Assembly: GCA_025403435.1 (NCBI GenBank)
Contig: CM046341.1
Span: 23,348,908 to 23,412,907, forward strand
DNA length: 64,000 nucleotides
Origin: Artocarpus heterophyllus
Taxonomy: Eukaryota > Streptophyta > Magnoliopsida > Rosales > Moraceae
Direction: 5' to 3'
Positions 48,114-59,403 of this stretch are shown here, piece after piece (within the stretch, counting starts at the first letter, position 1; each line of letters begins with the position of its first letter). The notes under the pieces are model-generated. The model was not told the DNA's origin. It saw only the letters and a list, made by a program, of their open reading frames with translations, and made no database searches. The translations under genes were made by a program, and so were the position numbers.

Positions 48114-50996
48114 TGTAATGACCAGGAGAAATTCATTAATAAAACCTAATATTTAATTACGTTTAATTAATGAATTTACCCTTAAAAATTGTGATAATGC
48201 ATAAATAAGCAGTATTAATTGAAAATTTTGCTGCGAACATGATCCAATGTTGGATATTGTTAATACAGATTTTATGAGTTTAAATACTAAAAAATTTGTA
48301 AATAATATCCATAAAATAAATTTTATATCACAATTAAATGTAAAATTATGATATAAACGAATGGGTAATTAGAGTATAAATAAGACTTAGAGTCCACCAA
48401 AACCCTAACCCAATGTGAAAAGGAGGCCGAAATAGTATAAGTATACTGGAAAGTAAAAACTCATATATGAAAAATGTTACGTTTGGCCTCCAAAAGTAAA
48501 CCAAAGGTAAGTAAAATATTTTATACAGTCTAAGGATATGTTGTGCACTAATTTTACTACGACAGTGTAAGAAAAATACTATGTGATAAAAAATTATACA
48601 GTGTAAATTTTTTTAGGGCCCATTAAGTAGACACCCATTGAAATTCTATTAGGCCACCATGCCATGAAAGGTGGCCCAATCCCATTAAGACACCTAGTAA
48701 CCCAATGGATTACTTGATGAGTCACTTAAAGGGATAAGCATGCATTAAATGTGATTTTAGCCAAAAATTTCATTTTCTTCTTCCTCTAGCCCATAGCAGT
48801 CATTGATGAGCTTTCCCAAAAATTTTTCAACTTCACATCTTTGCAAAATTGACCCCATTTAAGTTCAACAAGTAAAGCCAAGGAAGTTCATCAAGTTTTA
48901 AGGTACAAAGCTAAATTTTTTTAAAAGTTTTCAAAGGATTTTTCTTGGGTTAAGGGAAAAATTGATTCATGGTATTTTTGCATGAAAAACACCTAGGAAA
49001 AAGGGTTCAAAGGAGCCTTGGAAGACTAGAAGCTCAAAGTTTCCATTTGGGGTAAGTTTTGATTTCTTGAAGTTTTGAAATTATGTGATTTTTATTTTGA
49101 TTTTTACTCTTCCAAAGGTATGTGGGTTTTCAAGTGAATTTTTAGTTAAATTCCATACACATATGAATTATGGCTTGTTAATTTTGTGAAAATTTAGGGT
49201 TTATTGTGCAAAATGGAAGTTTATGTAAAAAGGACTATTTTGGTTATTTTAATGTTAGTTTTGCAAAAATGATGAGTGGGCATGAAAATGGTTGGGACAA
49301 TGGTTAGAACTGCCTACACAGGGGTAGATATGCTGTTTAAAAATGAATTTTTACAAAAATAACCCAAGGACTAAATTGTAAGAAAAGTTTCTTCTCGGTA
49401 GAATTGAAAAAGATCCAAAAACACCCCTGTACAGTGAGAATTTCGAAAAAGTTAAAACATGAAAGTTGTAGATCTCAATGAAACTGTTAAATATTGCAAA
49501 CTGTTCTTCAAAAATCTCAACCGTTTGTGAGATTTTAATTTTACAAGAATTTGTTAAAATTGAAAAAAATTTAAAAGGGCAAAAATGTCATTTTTCTAAA
49601 GGATTTTGAATATGGTACTATGAACAAAAATGTTCCTCATGAAAAATAGAAAATTTTGGTTTAAAGAGATTAATTTCAGTCCCAGGGGTAAAGCTGTCAA
49701 AATTTTCAGTCAAGTGCAAAATTGCAAAGTTTTACTAAAATGGGGCATAGATGTGAAATAAGGAGATCCGACCCACTAGGGTATTATTTTAAAATTAGTA
49801 CGTAGCTATTTCTGTTAAAATAGTAAAATCGAGCTCGGGAAGTTAGTGGGCCCCCTAAGGGCAAAATCGTCATTTTTTTCGAGTGCCTTGAATAACTCCG
49901 AAACGTTTCCAAAGGGAAAAAGGAATGATTAGAAAAAATTTCCACCCTTCATTAGAGACGATAGGGTAGAGTTAGATAGAAGTAAGAAAACCAAGAATAG
50001 TAGAGTTGTATACAATTATGCAACTCGATTTATTAATTTACGATCGTTTTGTATTGAGACATAGAGGAAATAGTGAAACTTGGCAAATAGCTTTGTAATT
50101 GGCCAAACAGGATCCTAGAAGACTAGGAAACAAGGAGCTGAGGTCAAAGTGTATGGAAACCTAAATCAAATAAGTGCCCATCCCACCTACAGTATGGAAT
50201 TGTAGGTATAGAATGTGAAATATGTATATGTATACCTGTGTGCAAGCTATAATGTGAGTACCTATAAGTATATTGGTGTGTACCTGTGAGTATACAAAAT
50301 AGATACCTGTGTGTATATTATGTCATGTACCTGTGTGTATATAAAGTATGTGCCTGTGTGTACTATGTCGTACAAGAGTATTTATGTTCGTGTATAACAT
50401 GTGATTATCACTTCATGCATGGTATGACAACCATAATAATTGGACTGGTAAATATATTATCAAAAATTAAGAAAAGTGCTATACCAACTTCTGACTCAAG
50501 AGGAGTTTAAGGATATAGTATGGTCACGAATAGTTGGGCCCTAGCTAAAGATAAGATATGACAATGATAAAGAATGTTTATAAGAAAGCATAACTGGATC
50601 ATGTATTTTATTAAATGTGCATGTGGGTTGTATTGGGACTTATTAAACGCAAGCTCACTAAGTATTTCATGCTGTAGGTATTCTGACAAGAAGGTCAAAA
50701 TAAGTTCATAGTTGAGCTGGCAGAAGGATGAGCAATGTGCAGAATGGGTATGGATACCGCCATAGTTTTGTTTCCACTGTAACATATTTTATGTTATTTT
50801 GAAACGTAATGTTTAGCAAACAGTATTGTAAAAGAAATGTTGTTTATGAAAATATATGTATATGTTTGTATTTCCAAAGTTGCTAAAACCAGTATATGTA
50901 AAATATTTATAAAAAGAAAAAAATATTTTCCTAAGTTTTCCTCTATACGTAAGTAAGAAAAAGGTTTATAATAGCCCGAAAAGGTAGGTTATGACA
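48114..50996 (+). mobile_element. Solo LTR H (Ty3/gypsy)
   Basis: This 2,883-bp sequence begins TGTAATGACC and ends GGTTATGACA, with exact TCATT flanks (48109-48113 and 50997-51001). It lies in the F leader. The plus orientation is inferred from the position of a CTCACTAAGTATTTCATGC segment near 50650 that parallels element E. It has no internal region. A GTGTGTA-rich minisatellite lies at 50220-50375. Confidence 0.9.
50220..50375 (+). repeat. Minisatellite with TACCTGTGTGTATA-like units in LTR H
   Basis: About seven imperfect units around TACCTGTGTGTATA are separated by variable AT-rich spacers. They create a Tyr/Cys/Val-rich open frame that is not a gene. Confidence 0.75.
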
Positions 50997-51107
50997 TCAT
51001 TGGACATTCAAACTTGCGAAAACTAAAAAATAAAAAAAAAACACAAAAAACAAAAAGAGTAAAACTAAAATAAAATGGAAAACGAATAACAATTTAATTA
51101 AAATTTC

Positions 51108-51129
51108 AATCCCCAGCGACATGGCGCCA
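51108..51129 (-). other. Element F primer-binding site (tRNA-Asp type)
   Basis: On the minus strand, TGGCGCCATGTCGCTGGGG follows the 5' LTR after a short A/T spacer. It resembles the TGGCGCCGTTGCCGGGG site used by Athila-type elements with tRNA-Asp, with a few changes. Confidence 0.65.
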
Positions 51130-51135
51130 AAATTT

Positions 51136-52717
51136 TGACAGGATCTCGAAGCACTCGTCAAAAGATAAAACCTTGTTGGGTTTTTAACGTGGTCATTATT
51201 GAGCAAAATGACAAGTAAGGATCATTTCCGTAAAGGATTGAATTTAATTAATTTGTCATCAAAATTTTTCTTTTTATATTTTTTTTTATAATTAAAGGGG
51301 GTTTTGATGGTTTTAACTAAATTAATGAAAATTAAAATTAACAAAACAAAATAAATAAACAGAATATGAAATTCAAAGGATTAAAAATGATAATAATAAA
51401 AGAGCTAAAGGTTTGTTATCCACCGTTGGACAATGTTTATGTAGTCAATCTTAGAATTATCCCTGAATTTTCTGTTGAAATTAATAACCTTAGATAGCAA
51501 AAAGCTCTACTATCCCGATCCTTTCTTACAGTTTAGATTTAATAAGACAAGAGCTTCATTAAACCCCTTTCCATCAAGCAACCTAGGAGGAAGCTCGTTA
51601 AGTGCAATCCAACAAAAGCTTTACGTTGAGAAAGATAGGTTGATCTAGGCAACAAACGCGCAAAAGCTCAGTTCATTCAACCTATGTTATATTTCACATC
51701 ACAATCACACAAAAGCCTCACCGTAACTGTGTCACAAGTTCCTATTTATAGTTAAAAATTCAAGACAATTATGGATCAAGATTTCTAACCTAAAATTAAG
51801 CAATTTTCAGGTTTTACTTAGTTGCGCATATAAATAACACCATAAAAATCAGCTATGAATAGTAAACGTGGTGCAACATAAGCAATTTCAACAAGAAATT
51901 CTGAGAATAATTAGTATAATTAACTACGCAAACATGTCTAAGGCTCTAAATTCACCTTTAATCATAAATAACTTAGCTAGACATAATTAAAATTGACAAC
52001 AAAATAATGAAAATCAACGACATTACAGATCCAATTGATAAACTAGAAAAAGCGGTTGTGAAGATCTTCAAGAACTCCTCAAGCAACAAGCCTTTGGATC
52101 TCCTCCTTTTTCTCATTCTTTTCTCTCTTTTTTGCAGTGTCTGTTCTAAGTCTTTAAGGCCAAAAAAAATTGACCTTGAGATCTATCATGATGCTTATAT
52201 ACTACTAGGGTTTTTAAATAGTAAAAATTAATTTTTATGGCCAAAAATCCTCAAAAAAGCATTTGGAGGCACGGGCCAGGCGTTGGGCCATGCAACTGTG
52301 CAAATGGCATGGAGGTAGGCTGCGACAGCAACTCTGGGCGTTGCGTCGGCAAGAGGCTACAGGTGCGCTATTGGGAGTGTAGGCGATGGCTATAGGCATG
52401 CGCTGGGTGCGGCCTAGGGCTACAGCTGGCTATTAGCGCGGACTAGTGCTAGCGCAGGCTGCTTAAGATTTTTTTGTTGTTTTCACCCTTTTTTGCCCCT
52501 TTTGACTTTGATTTGCGATCTACGACTTCCATTGGACTCCAAATTGAATACTTTATATTTTAACTCCATAATTTTTCATTTTTCTTTCTCTTTTTATTCT
52601 TTAATATTAAAATACCTAAAATCACAAAATAAAAATACAACATAAGAATTACTCAAAAACTTAGACAATAAATACAAGGAAAAATGATGCAAAATATGAT
52701 GAAGTATGTACTTATTA
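51136..52717 (-). repeat. Element F 5' LTR
   Basis: This is the longer copy of the pair (1,582 bp). It retains a segment around 51840-52180 that the 3' LTR lost. Its minus-strand TG start has become TA (52717), next to the exact GTACC target copy. Confidence 0.85.
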
Positions 52718-52722
52718 GTACC

Positions 52723-54871
52723 ACTCGACTACGAGGCTTAAAGTCGTTTATGTAACTTTCCTCTAGGAATATTGCATTTATTGAAACCATAATTTTATTT
52801 TCTTTTGGGTTATAAAAATAACCACATATTATCCCTTTTAGATATCCTACAAACATGCATATTTCCGAATGTGCTTCCAACTTATTCGCTTCCTTATCTA
52901 GGACATGAGTAAGACATCCCTATGTGTAAATATGATTTAAGGATATCTTCCTGCCTATTGACAACTCGTGAGGAGCTTTAGAAACTGATTTTGAAGGCAT
53001 ATTGTTTAAAAGATAATATGCGTTTGTAGTGCATATCCCCAAAAAGATAGTGGCAATGTTGAATAACTTATCATAGACCTAACCATGCCTAATAAGGTCT
53101 TATTTTTTTTTCTCTTAGCCATGCTATTCTACAGCAAAGTGTTTGGCGTAGTCAAATAGGATAAAATCTCATTCTCTACTAAGTGTCCTAAGTACTCATC
53201 GGAGAGGTACTCTCCACCTCAATTGGATCAAAGTGCTTTTATGGGTTTACCTAACTGCTTCTCTACTGCAGCTCAAAACTCCTTGAACTTGTTAAAAGTT
53301 TTGCTCTTATGATCCATAAGGTAAACATACCCATATCTTGAGGTTATCATCAATAAAAGTGATGAAATATTATACCCTCCTTGTGTCTTGATGTTCATGG
53401 GATCACAAACATCAATATGTACTAAATTCTAAAACCCCTTCAGCTCGATTGCCCTTAAAAATGAATGGTCTTTTAGTCATTTTACCCTCCAAACAAGACT
53501 CACATTGTGGTATAGATTCCACCTTTAAATGTCTCAAAGGTCTATTTCTTACTAGCCTTTGAATCTTATTTAAGCTAATCTGACCTAAGTAAGTGCCAAA
53601 GATAAGTCTTAATAGAGTATAAAGTTTTAAGTCTTTTAGAATTATCGTTAATCCCAATAGAAGTGAATCCATCTTAGGTTTGATAAAATATAGATTATTT
53701 TGCATCCATTCACTATAGATAAAATATTTTGCATCCATCCACTGAATAAGAATCCTTAAATAAACAAGCAACAAAAATTAAATTCCTTCTAAGTTTAAGA
53801 ACGTAAAAAAAATCTTAGAAAACTAAATGCTATAACTATCAAAATAAAGATGGGTATCTCTCACTACTTCAGTCAACGCTAAGGTTCCATCACCTATCTG
53901 TAACATGAAGTGCTTATTCAGTAAACTTCTCCTTTCCTTAAACCTTCACAGAGAAACACAAACATGGTCAGTCGCTCCAAAATCTATAACCTAAGTGTCA
54001 TTGGATTCTTTAACTAAACAAGTGTCAATAACTAGAAATTTACACTTACCTCCTACAGCTAAGAATTCCTTGCAATTTTTCTTCATATACCCGACCCACC
54101 CATAGAAGAAGCACTTAAGCTTTTTTGGGTTCCTCTTCTTCTTTTTCTTTTTCTTATTCTTTCCCTTAGTTGGTGGAATAGAAGACTTCCTTTTCTTGAC
54201 TTTTTGCTTCTTTCTATTCCTAGAGTTGGAGTTGGAATCAAATGCAATCGCCATATTCGCTTTGCCACCAGCAAGTGCTTCCTTGATCAAGTTTTTGGAC
54301 TCCTACAACTGTTTCATTAACTTAGCTAGGATCATATCCTATCCATTGCTTAGATTGTATGAAGCTCTAAACTAGATGAACTCTTTAGAAAAAGTCTCAA
54401 AAACTGTAGTCATTTATGTCTCAGCATCAATGTCAGCTCTGTAGGTTTGAGCCTCAACGAGGTAACCCATGACCAATATCATGTGATCCTTCACAGATGT
54501 CTCTGGTTTCTGCTTGCAATTGAAAAGCTTCTAAAGAGTCCCTTGTCGCTTTGTTAAAGCTTGGCCTCCAAACATTTCCTCAAGATTATCTATGATCTGT
54601 CATGCAATTTCATGATCTTCACATTGAGCCTGTAGCACATTATTAGCCATAATGTAGCAACGAGCTTGCTCATCAACATCTTTCCAATGATCATATGCTT
54701 GGATTTGTTCATTACTGGATTCGTTAGTAGGCATGAGAAGACAGGGAATGGTTAGCACAAATTTGAATTTCTCAAAAGATAGAACAATATTAAGGTTCTA
54801 TTTCCAATTATTATAATTCTTGCCAGTTAGTGTATTTTTATAAGTATCGAAGATAATACATTTTTAGACAT
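52723..54871 (-). pseudogene. Element D gag, protease and integrase (broken)
   Basis: On the minus strand gag starts MSKNVLSSIL at 54871. The gag body (about 54660-54350) is followed by a zinc knuckle reading C-F-F-Y...Y...C near 54110-54065, with both its second Cys and its His replaced by Tyr. The protease signature reads DFGA near 53980. GAG-pre-integrase/integrase zinc region is at 53774-53412 (CESCLEGKMTKRPF). The core end reads AKRKKNK at 53116 (catalytic Glu to Lys), and the tail at 52880-52723. Stops and indels break it throughout. It joins the RT half at 38069. Confidence 0.83.
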
Positions 54872-55240
54872 TTTTGTGTGTGATAAATATTCATATACCA
54901 AACATGAGCAAATATACAATAATGATTTAATAAGATAACACAAACAAATAGGAAAACATGTGTTTATGTGACAAAACCTTAAAAAAATCACAACCTTATA
55001 ACGATAATTTTTTAACTCAAAGTTTAATAAGCCACCTAGGAAAAACTTACCAAACTCAATTAGAAATACCCAATCCAATTAGTATATTCCATCTAAGACT
55101 CGTCTTGGTCTAGCATATAATAATAATCGCTCTCTATGGACATTAACTTTATTAATAGAGCTCCTAGGGGAGATTAATAATAAGATTAATCTTGAGTGTT
55201 TTAACAACTATTTCCATAATGCCCATTTAACTCACAATTA
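54872..55240 (-). other. Element D 5' leader, truncated
   Basis: It matches the leaders of A, B and J, including the TAGGAGCTCTATTAATAAA block near 55145-55170 and the polyadenine-flanked region before gag. Similarity stops near 55240, about 1.3 kb short of where the primer site and 5' LTR should be. D has therefore lost its 5' LTR, or it lies elsewhere. Confidence 0.7.
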
Positions 55241-57429
55241 GCCAGTAATAAGCATCTTGCATATCCATGCTTTTAGCAAACAGGTGTTATTGAATTACAA
55301 GTATATAAAAATCATATTTTTACGAACATAAGTACTTATTATTTTTAAGATTGAATCACGTATAAATATGCCTATATTCATTGAATATGATATAGAATTA
55401 TTAATATAAGATCTAATATGTTTTTAAAGTCCTAATTGCGGTGAAAGCTCGATCTCTCATTTAAGGAAGATTGATGTGCTAATTGATTACAAAGTGTTTT
55501 TCCATTTTAAATTTATTCTCAACTAATTTTGTTTTGCTTATTTATACCTTGAAAATAGCTAAATTTTATTAGCATTGAAAATATTCAAAATGGTGGAATC
55601 TAATTAGTTGGTTGACTAGGTTATAGAAAATTAAGTTGCAATTGCTTGTACTTGACTTAATTAGCTAACTATTAGTTGAATTCTTGTCTTACTCAATATG
55701 CTTTCTATATGTTAAACCCTATGAAAGATGGCAAAAGCTCCCAAGCAACTTCCTCCTTCAACCCGTTTTTTTTTTTTTTACTAAGTCAAATGTGCTAGAA
55801 AGCTCTATTTATGCTTCTTATATTCTCTACCAACCCCAATTTCATCCAGGACTTTCCCCACTTCTTTCCTCCATTTTCCATGTCCTCAAGCTCATAAAAA
55901 CTAAAACAACACCATAGAAATTTAGGTTACACAAAATAGGCCAAGTTCTCACAATTTTGAGCTTGAAAATCAAGTGTTTTGACCTCTAATAGAAACCTAA
56001 CTTCAAGTCCTATAAGGGAACATCTTGCATATCGATATATGTGGAGAAAGTAAGGTAGGACAGATTTGAGCTCAAACTAAGCTAATTAAGTTAGTTTCTT
56101 TGCAAAATTGAGAATTTTCTGGAACCTAATTTTTCTTTTATGTATATTGATTTTAAGTATTTATTTAATGATTTTGAATGCTTATAAATGACTTGAAATA
56201 AGTAAGAATGTTATTTCTAAATTTATAGAAAAAAATACAAAACTACTTTAAGTAGGAAATCAAGTTTGCACAATGCTTGATTCTTGCGTATCAGGCTATT
56301 TTTCTAAGATCATTTGCTTTCCTCAATGACATTCAAATTTTGGATATGTTAAAGATTCATTGAAAATCTAATTTGGCCAAAAACTAGTAAAATTGTTGTG
56401 TTTGATGTCGGTAATATGCAGCAAGAATGTGTGGACATGCATATTTATTGAGATGATTGACTACCTAATCTCTATGTTTAATATATTTCTAGTAGTATAG
56501 CATGTTCCTTGGCCATAAATGTGCATTTTAACATTGCTATACTCGGCCTATTTTGTGTTTGATTTAATGTAAAACCCTTGTAATATGAACTTATAACTTA
56601 GATCAATGAGTTTGGTGTATGAGAAATTAAATAGTATATGATTTTATAATGCTAGGCCTTTAGCACATCTTATCTTCTAAAAGGACTGATTTTTCACTCA
56701 ATGCAAACTAGACTCGAGGTAAATAGAAACTACCATTTATTGCGTCATAAGAACTATGTAATGTTATATTTTAAGGTGTATTGATTGGAATGTTGTTATT
56801 TGAGAATGATATAGATTGTCGAAAAGCATTCACGATTCTTAACATTTACACTAGAACATGTGATACGATCTAAAAAGGGAAGGAGGTTTTTAACTAAAAT
56901 GGACGTATGGTGCTTAATTGATGGTCGGGTAGGCATGGAAGGTAGATGGGACCGGCAGACCTAACAAAAGGTGGTGAATACTTTGATGTTGAAAAACCAA
57001 GATAAGAAAAGCCACAAAGATTAAGACTGAATGTAGAAAATGCCTAAGGTCTAAAGGCCAAGATAGAAACACCGTATTATTATTATCACATTTGCCAAAT
57101 TATGATGAACTGGTTTTGAAAACCACAGCCTATCATTACTAGTTAAGTACCACACTCTAAAGGTATCCAAAAGAAGAAAGAATTTGTTGGAAGAAAACTT
57201 GCAAAAGAAAATGACTGATTGCATTCTCATTCAATGTTCATATTCATGCATTAGTTTCTGCTTACTAAGCCTTTAGCTTATTATAGCTCTTATAATGTAG
57301 GTGAGAATGTATAGAGATAGGGGTTGACCAGGTATCCAGAGCTGTCGGATAGAAATTTGTTCATATGCCATGTTTTGGATCAGCTTTTGAAGCTTATTTT
57401 GGAATCTTTTGTCAAAATTAGCAGCTATG
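55241..57429 (+). other. Probable gypsy LTR remnant, no gene
   Basis: No coding domain is visible. Near 57260-57310 a CTTACTAAGCCTTTAGC...GTAGGTGAGAATG segment parallels the late part of the E and H LTRs on the plus strand. A GGTCGGGTAGGCATGG... segment near 56925 also fits a gypsy LTR. The left boundary is the D break at about 55240. The right end is cut by element J. Without a matching second copy the assignment is tentative. Confidence 0.4.
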
Positions 57430-59389
57430 TGTTGGAAAAATAGTGCGCAGTGAAATTTTAAAATTTTTACATCAGAGTAATTTTCAAAACACAAGTTTGA
57501 CATGCTATATGCATACATTAACAAGATCTTACTAACCTTTGTGTGCCGAAGAACTCTCGCAAAACGTGAAGAGAAGTAACATTCCAAAAGAGCCCCAACC
57601 AACTGGTCTTCTTTGCTATTCTCTAACCACGATCAGAGTGAGTGTGGGCTCACAAGTACAGCTCTTCCACCGGTCACTCTCCTTCCAACCAATTGAGAGA
57701 ACCCAAAGCAAGTGTTCATGATTTGTGAACAAAAGCTTTTAGGGAGTTTTCAGATTATCAGTAGTAGAGTATCTCTCTTAATCTCTCAATTGATCTGAGT
57801 AACTTGTGAGAATCACTCCCTATTTATAGAAGTTGGTCCTAGGGTCAGTCCTCATCAGATTAGGTCTTAAAATTCATATCAGAATCAAATTCAGATCAAT
57901 ATCTGATAAGATCCGTGTGGAAATTCGTGATCTTATCCTTTGCTGATCGACAGGCCGAACTGTCGAATAAAAAATCTCACGAATCTTTTATTTTCCACCC
58001 TAGATTCTATAGGATAAAGTCTCAGTGTTAATTCAAATAACTCAATAGAGAAGTTATCTGATTAAAACAACTTTATCTAGATAATCTATAAGAAAATAAA
58101 TCAATGCCCAATAATTCTATAAGTTTATCTTGATCTAATTATCCAAAATTAAATCAACCGATAAATAGACAAGAATTATCTGATCCCAATAATTCAACAA
58201 GTTTATCTTGAATTAATTTATTACAAAATTAATTCAACCAATAAACAGACATAAATTATTTAATTCTTTCAAATTTAACCAATTTGTTAAATCTGACATA
58301 AGTCACCAATTATTGAAAAAACACGCCGTGTCGTTACAAAATGTTGTGAGCTAGCAAAGGGGACCAAATAGACCTATATAGTTCAAGCTCCTGATAATTA
58401 TGAAACCCAATATCCCATATATACATTTCATAATTATCAACTCCAAAGCTACTCCACTAAAAGCTTGGAGCTGTACTCTCAAACTACATATAATTACGAA
58501 GCTCATATAGCTAAGTCTCCATGACATATCATAGTGTATCGTATCCCCATGTGATAGTCCATAATCGGTTTAAGGACAAGTTCTGTCTTACCTTTTTGAT
58601 TATTTTTATCTTACGTTCCATTATCTCACCATTAGAAAACTTACCATCCAAAGACAGTATACCGTTCAGTTACACCTATGTATCAAATGGTTGAGTGCTC
58701 TAGTTTTTCAATTACAGGATAACGCATATAAGAGAATATCATTACTCCTAAAGAGGAGCTATGGATTCCATATCTATGAATAATAGGTCTACGCTATCAA
58801 GAATCATGCATCCAACGTACCGGCATCCATACTACTATTAAGATGTGGGTGTCACCCTTTGGTACATCAAAAGACACAAGTCAAGACAACGGGCCCACTA
58901 TTTATCTCAGGATTAAGATACAACACAAATGATTGTCTAAAGTGAATTGATTTACCGAGATAGAATTATTAATCCAAATCAATTCACTTTATGTCATGGT
59001 CCAACACATCGTCACTTATGACAACGTGCCAATGTTTCTAATCACAAAGTCCACCTCTGATGGTCAAGACAAACCATCTCCCAAAAGGAATATAGACAAC
59101 ATAACAATCTTTGCACGAATAAAGCACCCAACTTTATTCCCTCGATTGTGGATCGTATGATTTAGACCACCACCTTAAGAATAGTGTCTTCCGCATAATC
59201 TGTCCATCATATGCCCAATTCTTAAGGTTCAGACCGACAATCTCAGACTATTGTTTGCTTAACATACATTCAACAAATATGAACGTAAAGAGGACAAGAT
59301 TTGGTATATAATAATGAATAAATCTTTATTGATAAAAATGTCTCCAAAAACTTATTACATTTTTACTCCTTACGGCATACATGTCAACA
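57430..59389 (-). repeat. Element J 3' LTR
   Basis: This 1,960-bp LTR runs from a minus TGTTGACATG start at 59389 to CTTTTCCAACA-type end at 57430. It has a minus TATAAATAGG (57821-57829) and a reduced dyad motif TCGACAGGCCGAACTG near 57957-57972. Near 58130-58250 an AATTCAACAAGTTTATCTTG segment is duplicated, with three related copies. Confidence 0.88.
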
Positions 59390-59403
59390 ATCTCCCACTT
59401 GCA

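Larger units (their letters stand above)
38075..52717 (-). mobile_element. Element F: Ty3/gypsy Athila-like retrotransposon carrying solo LTRs G and H
   Basis: The LTRs (38075-39362 and 51136-52717, starting TGATAAGTGC on the minus strand) flank gag, protease, RT, RNase H and integrase parts on the minus strand. The exact target duplication GTACC lies at 38070-38074 and 52718-52722. The Athila assignment rests on the LTR start, the primer site complementary to tRNA-Asp, the protease motif DLGAS, and FMDDFTVYG in RT. No envelope-like gene is recognised. The target is D pol, which reads through from VVL to KDMAND across the junction. By eye the LTRs differ at about one base in eight, plus a ~300-bp indel, so F is old. 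Confidence 0.87.

Noticed and set aside
50286..50510. Cys/Tyr/Val-rich small protein
   Set aside because: It is the translation of the GTGTGTA minisatellite inside solo LTR H.
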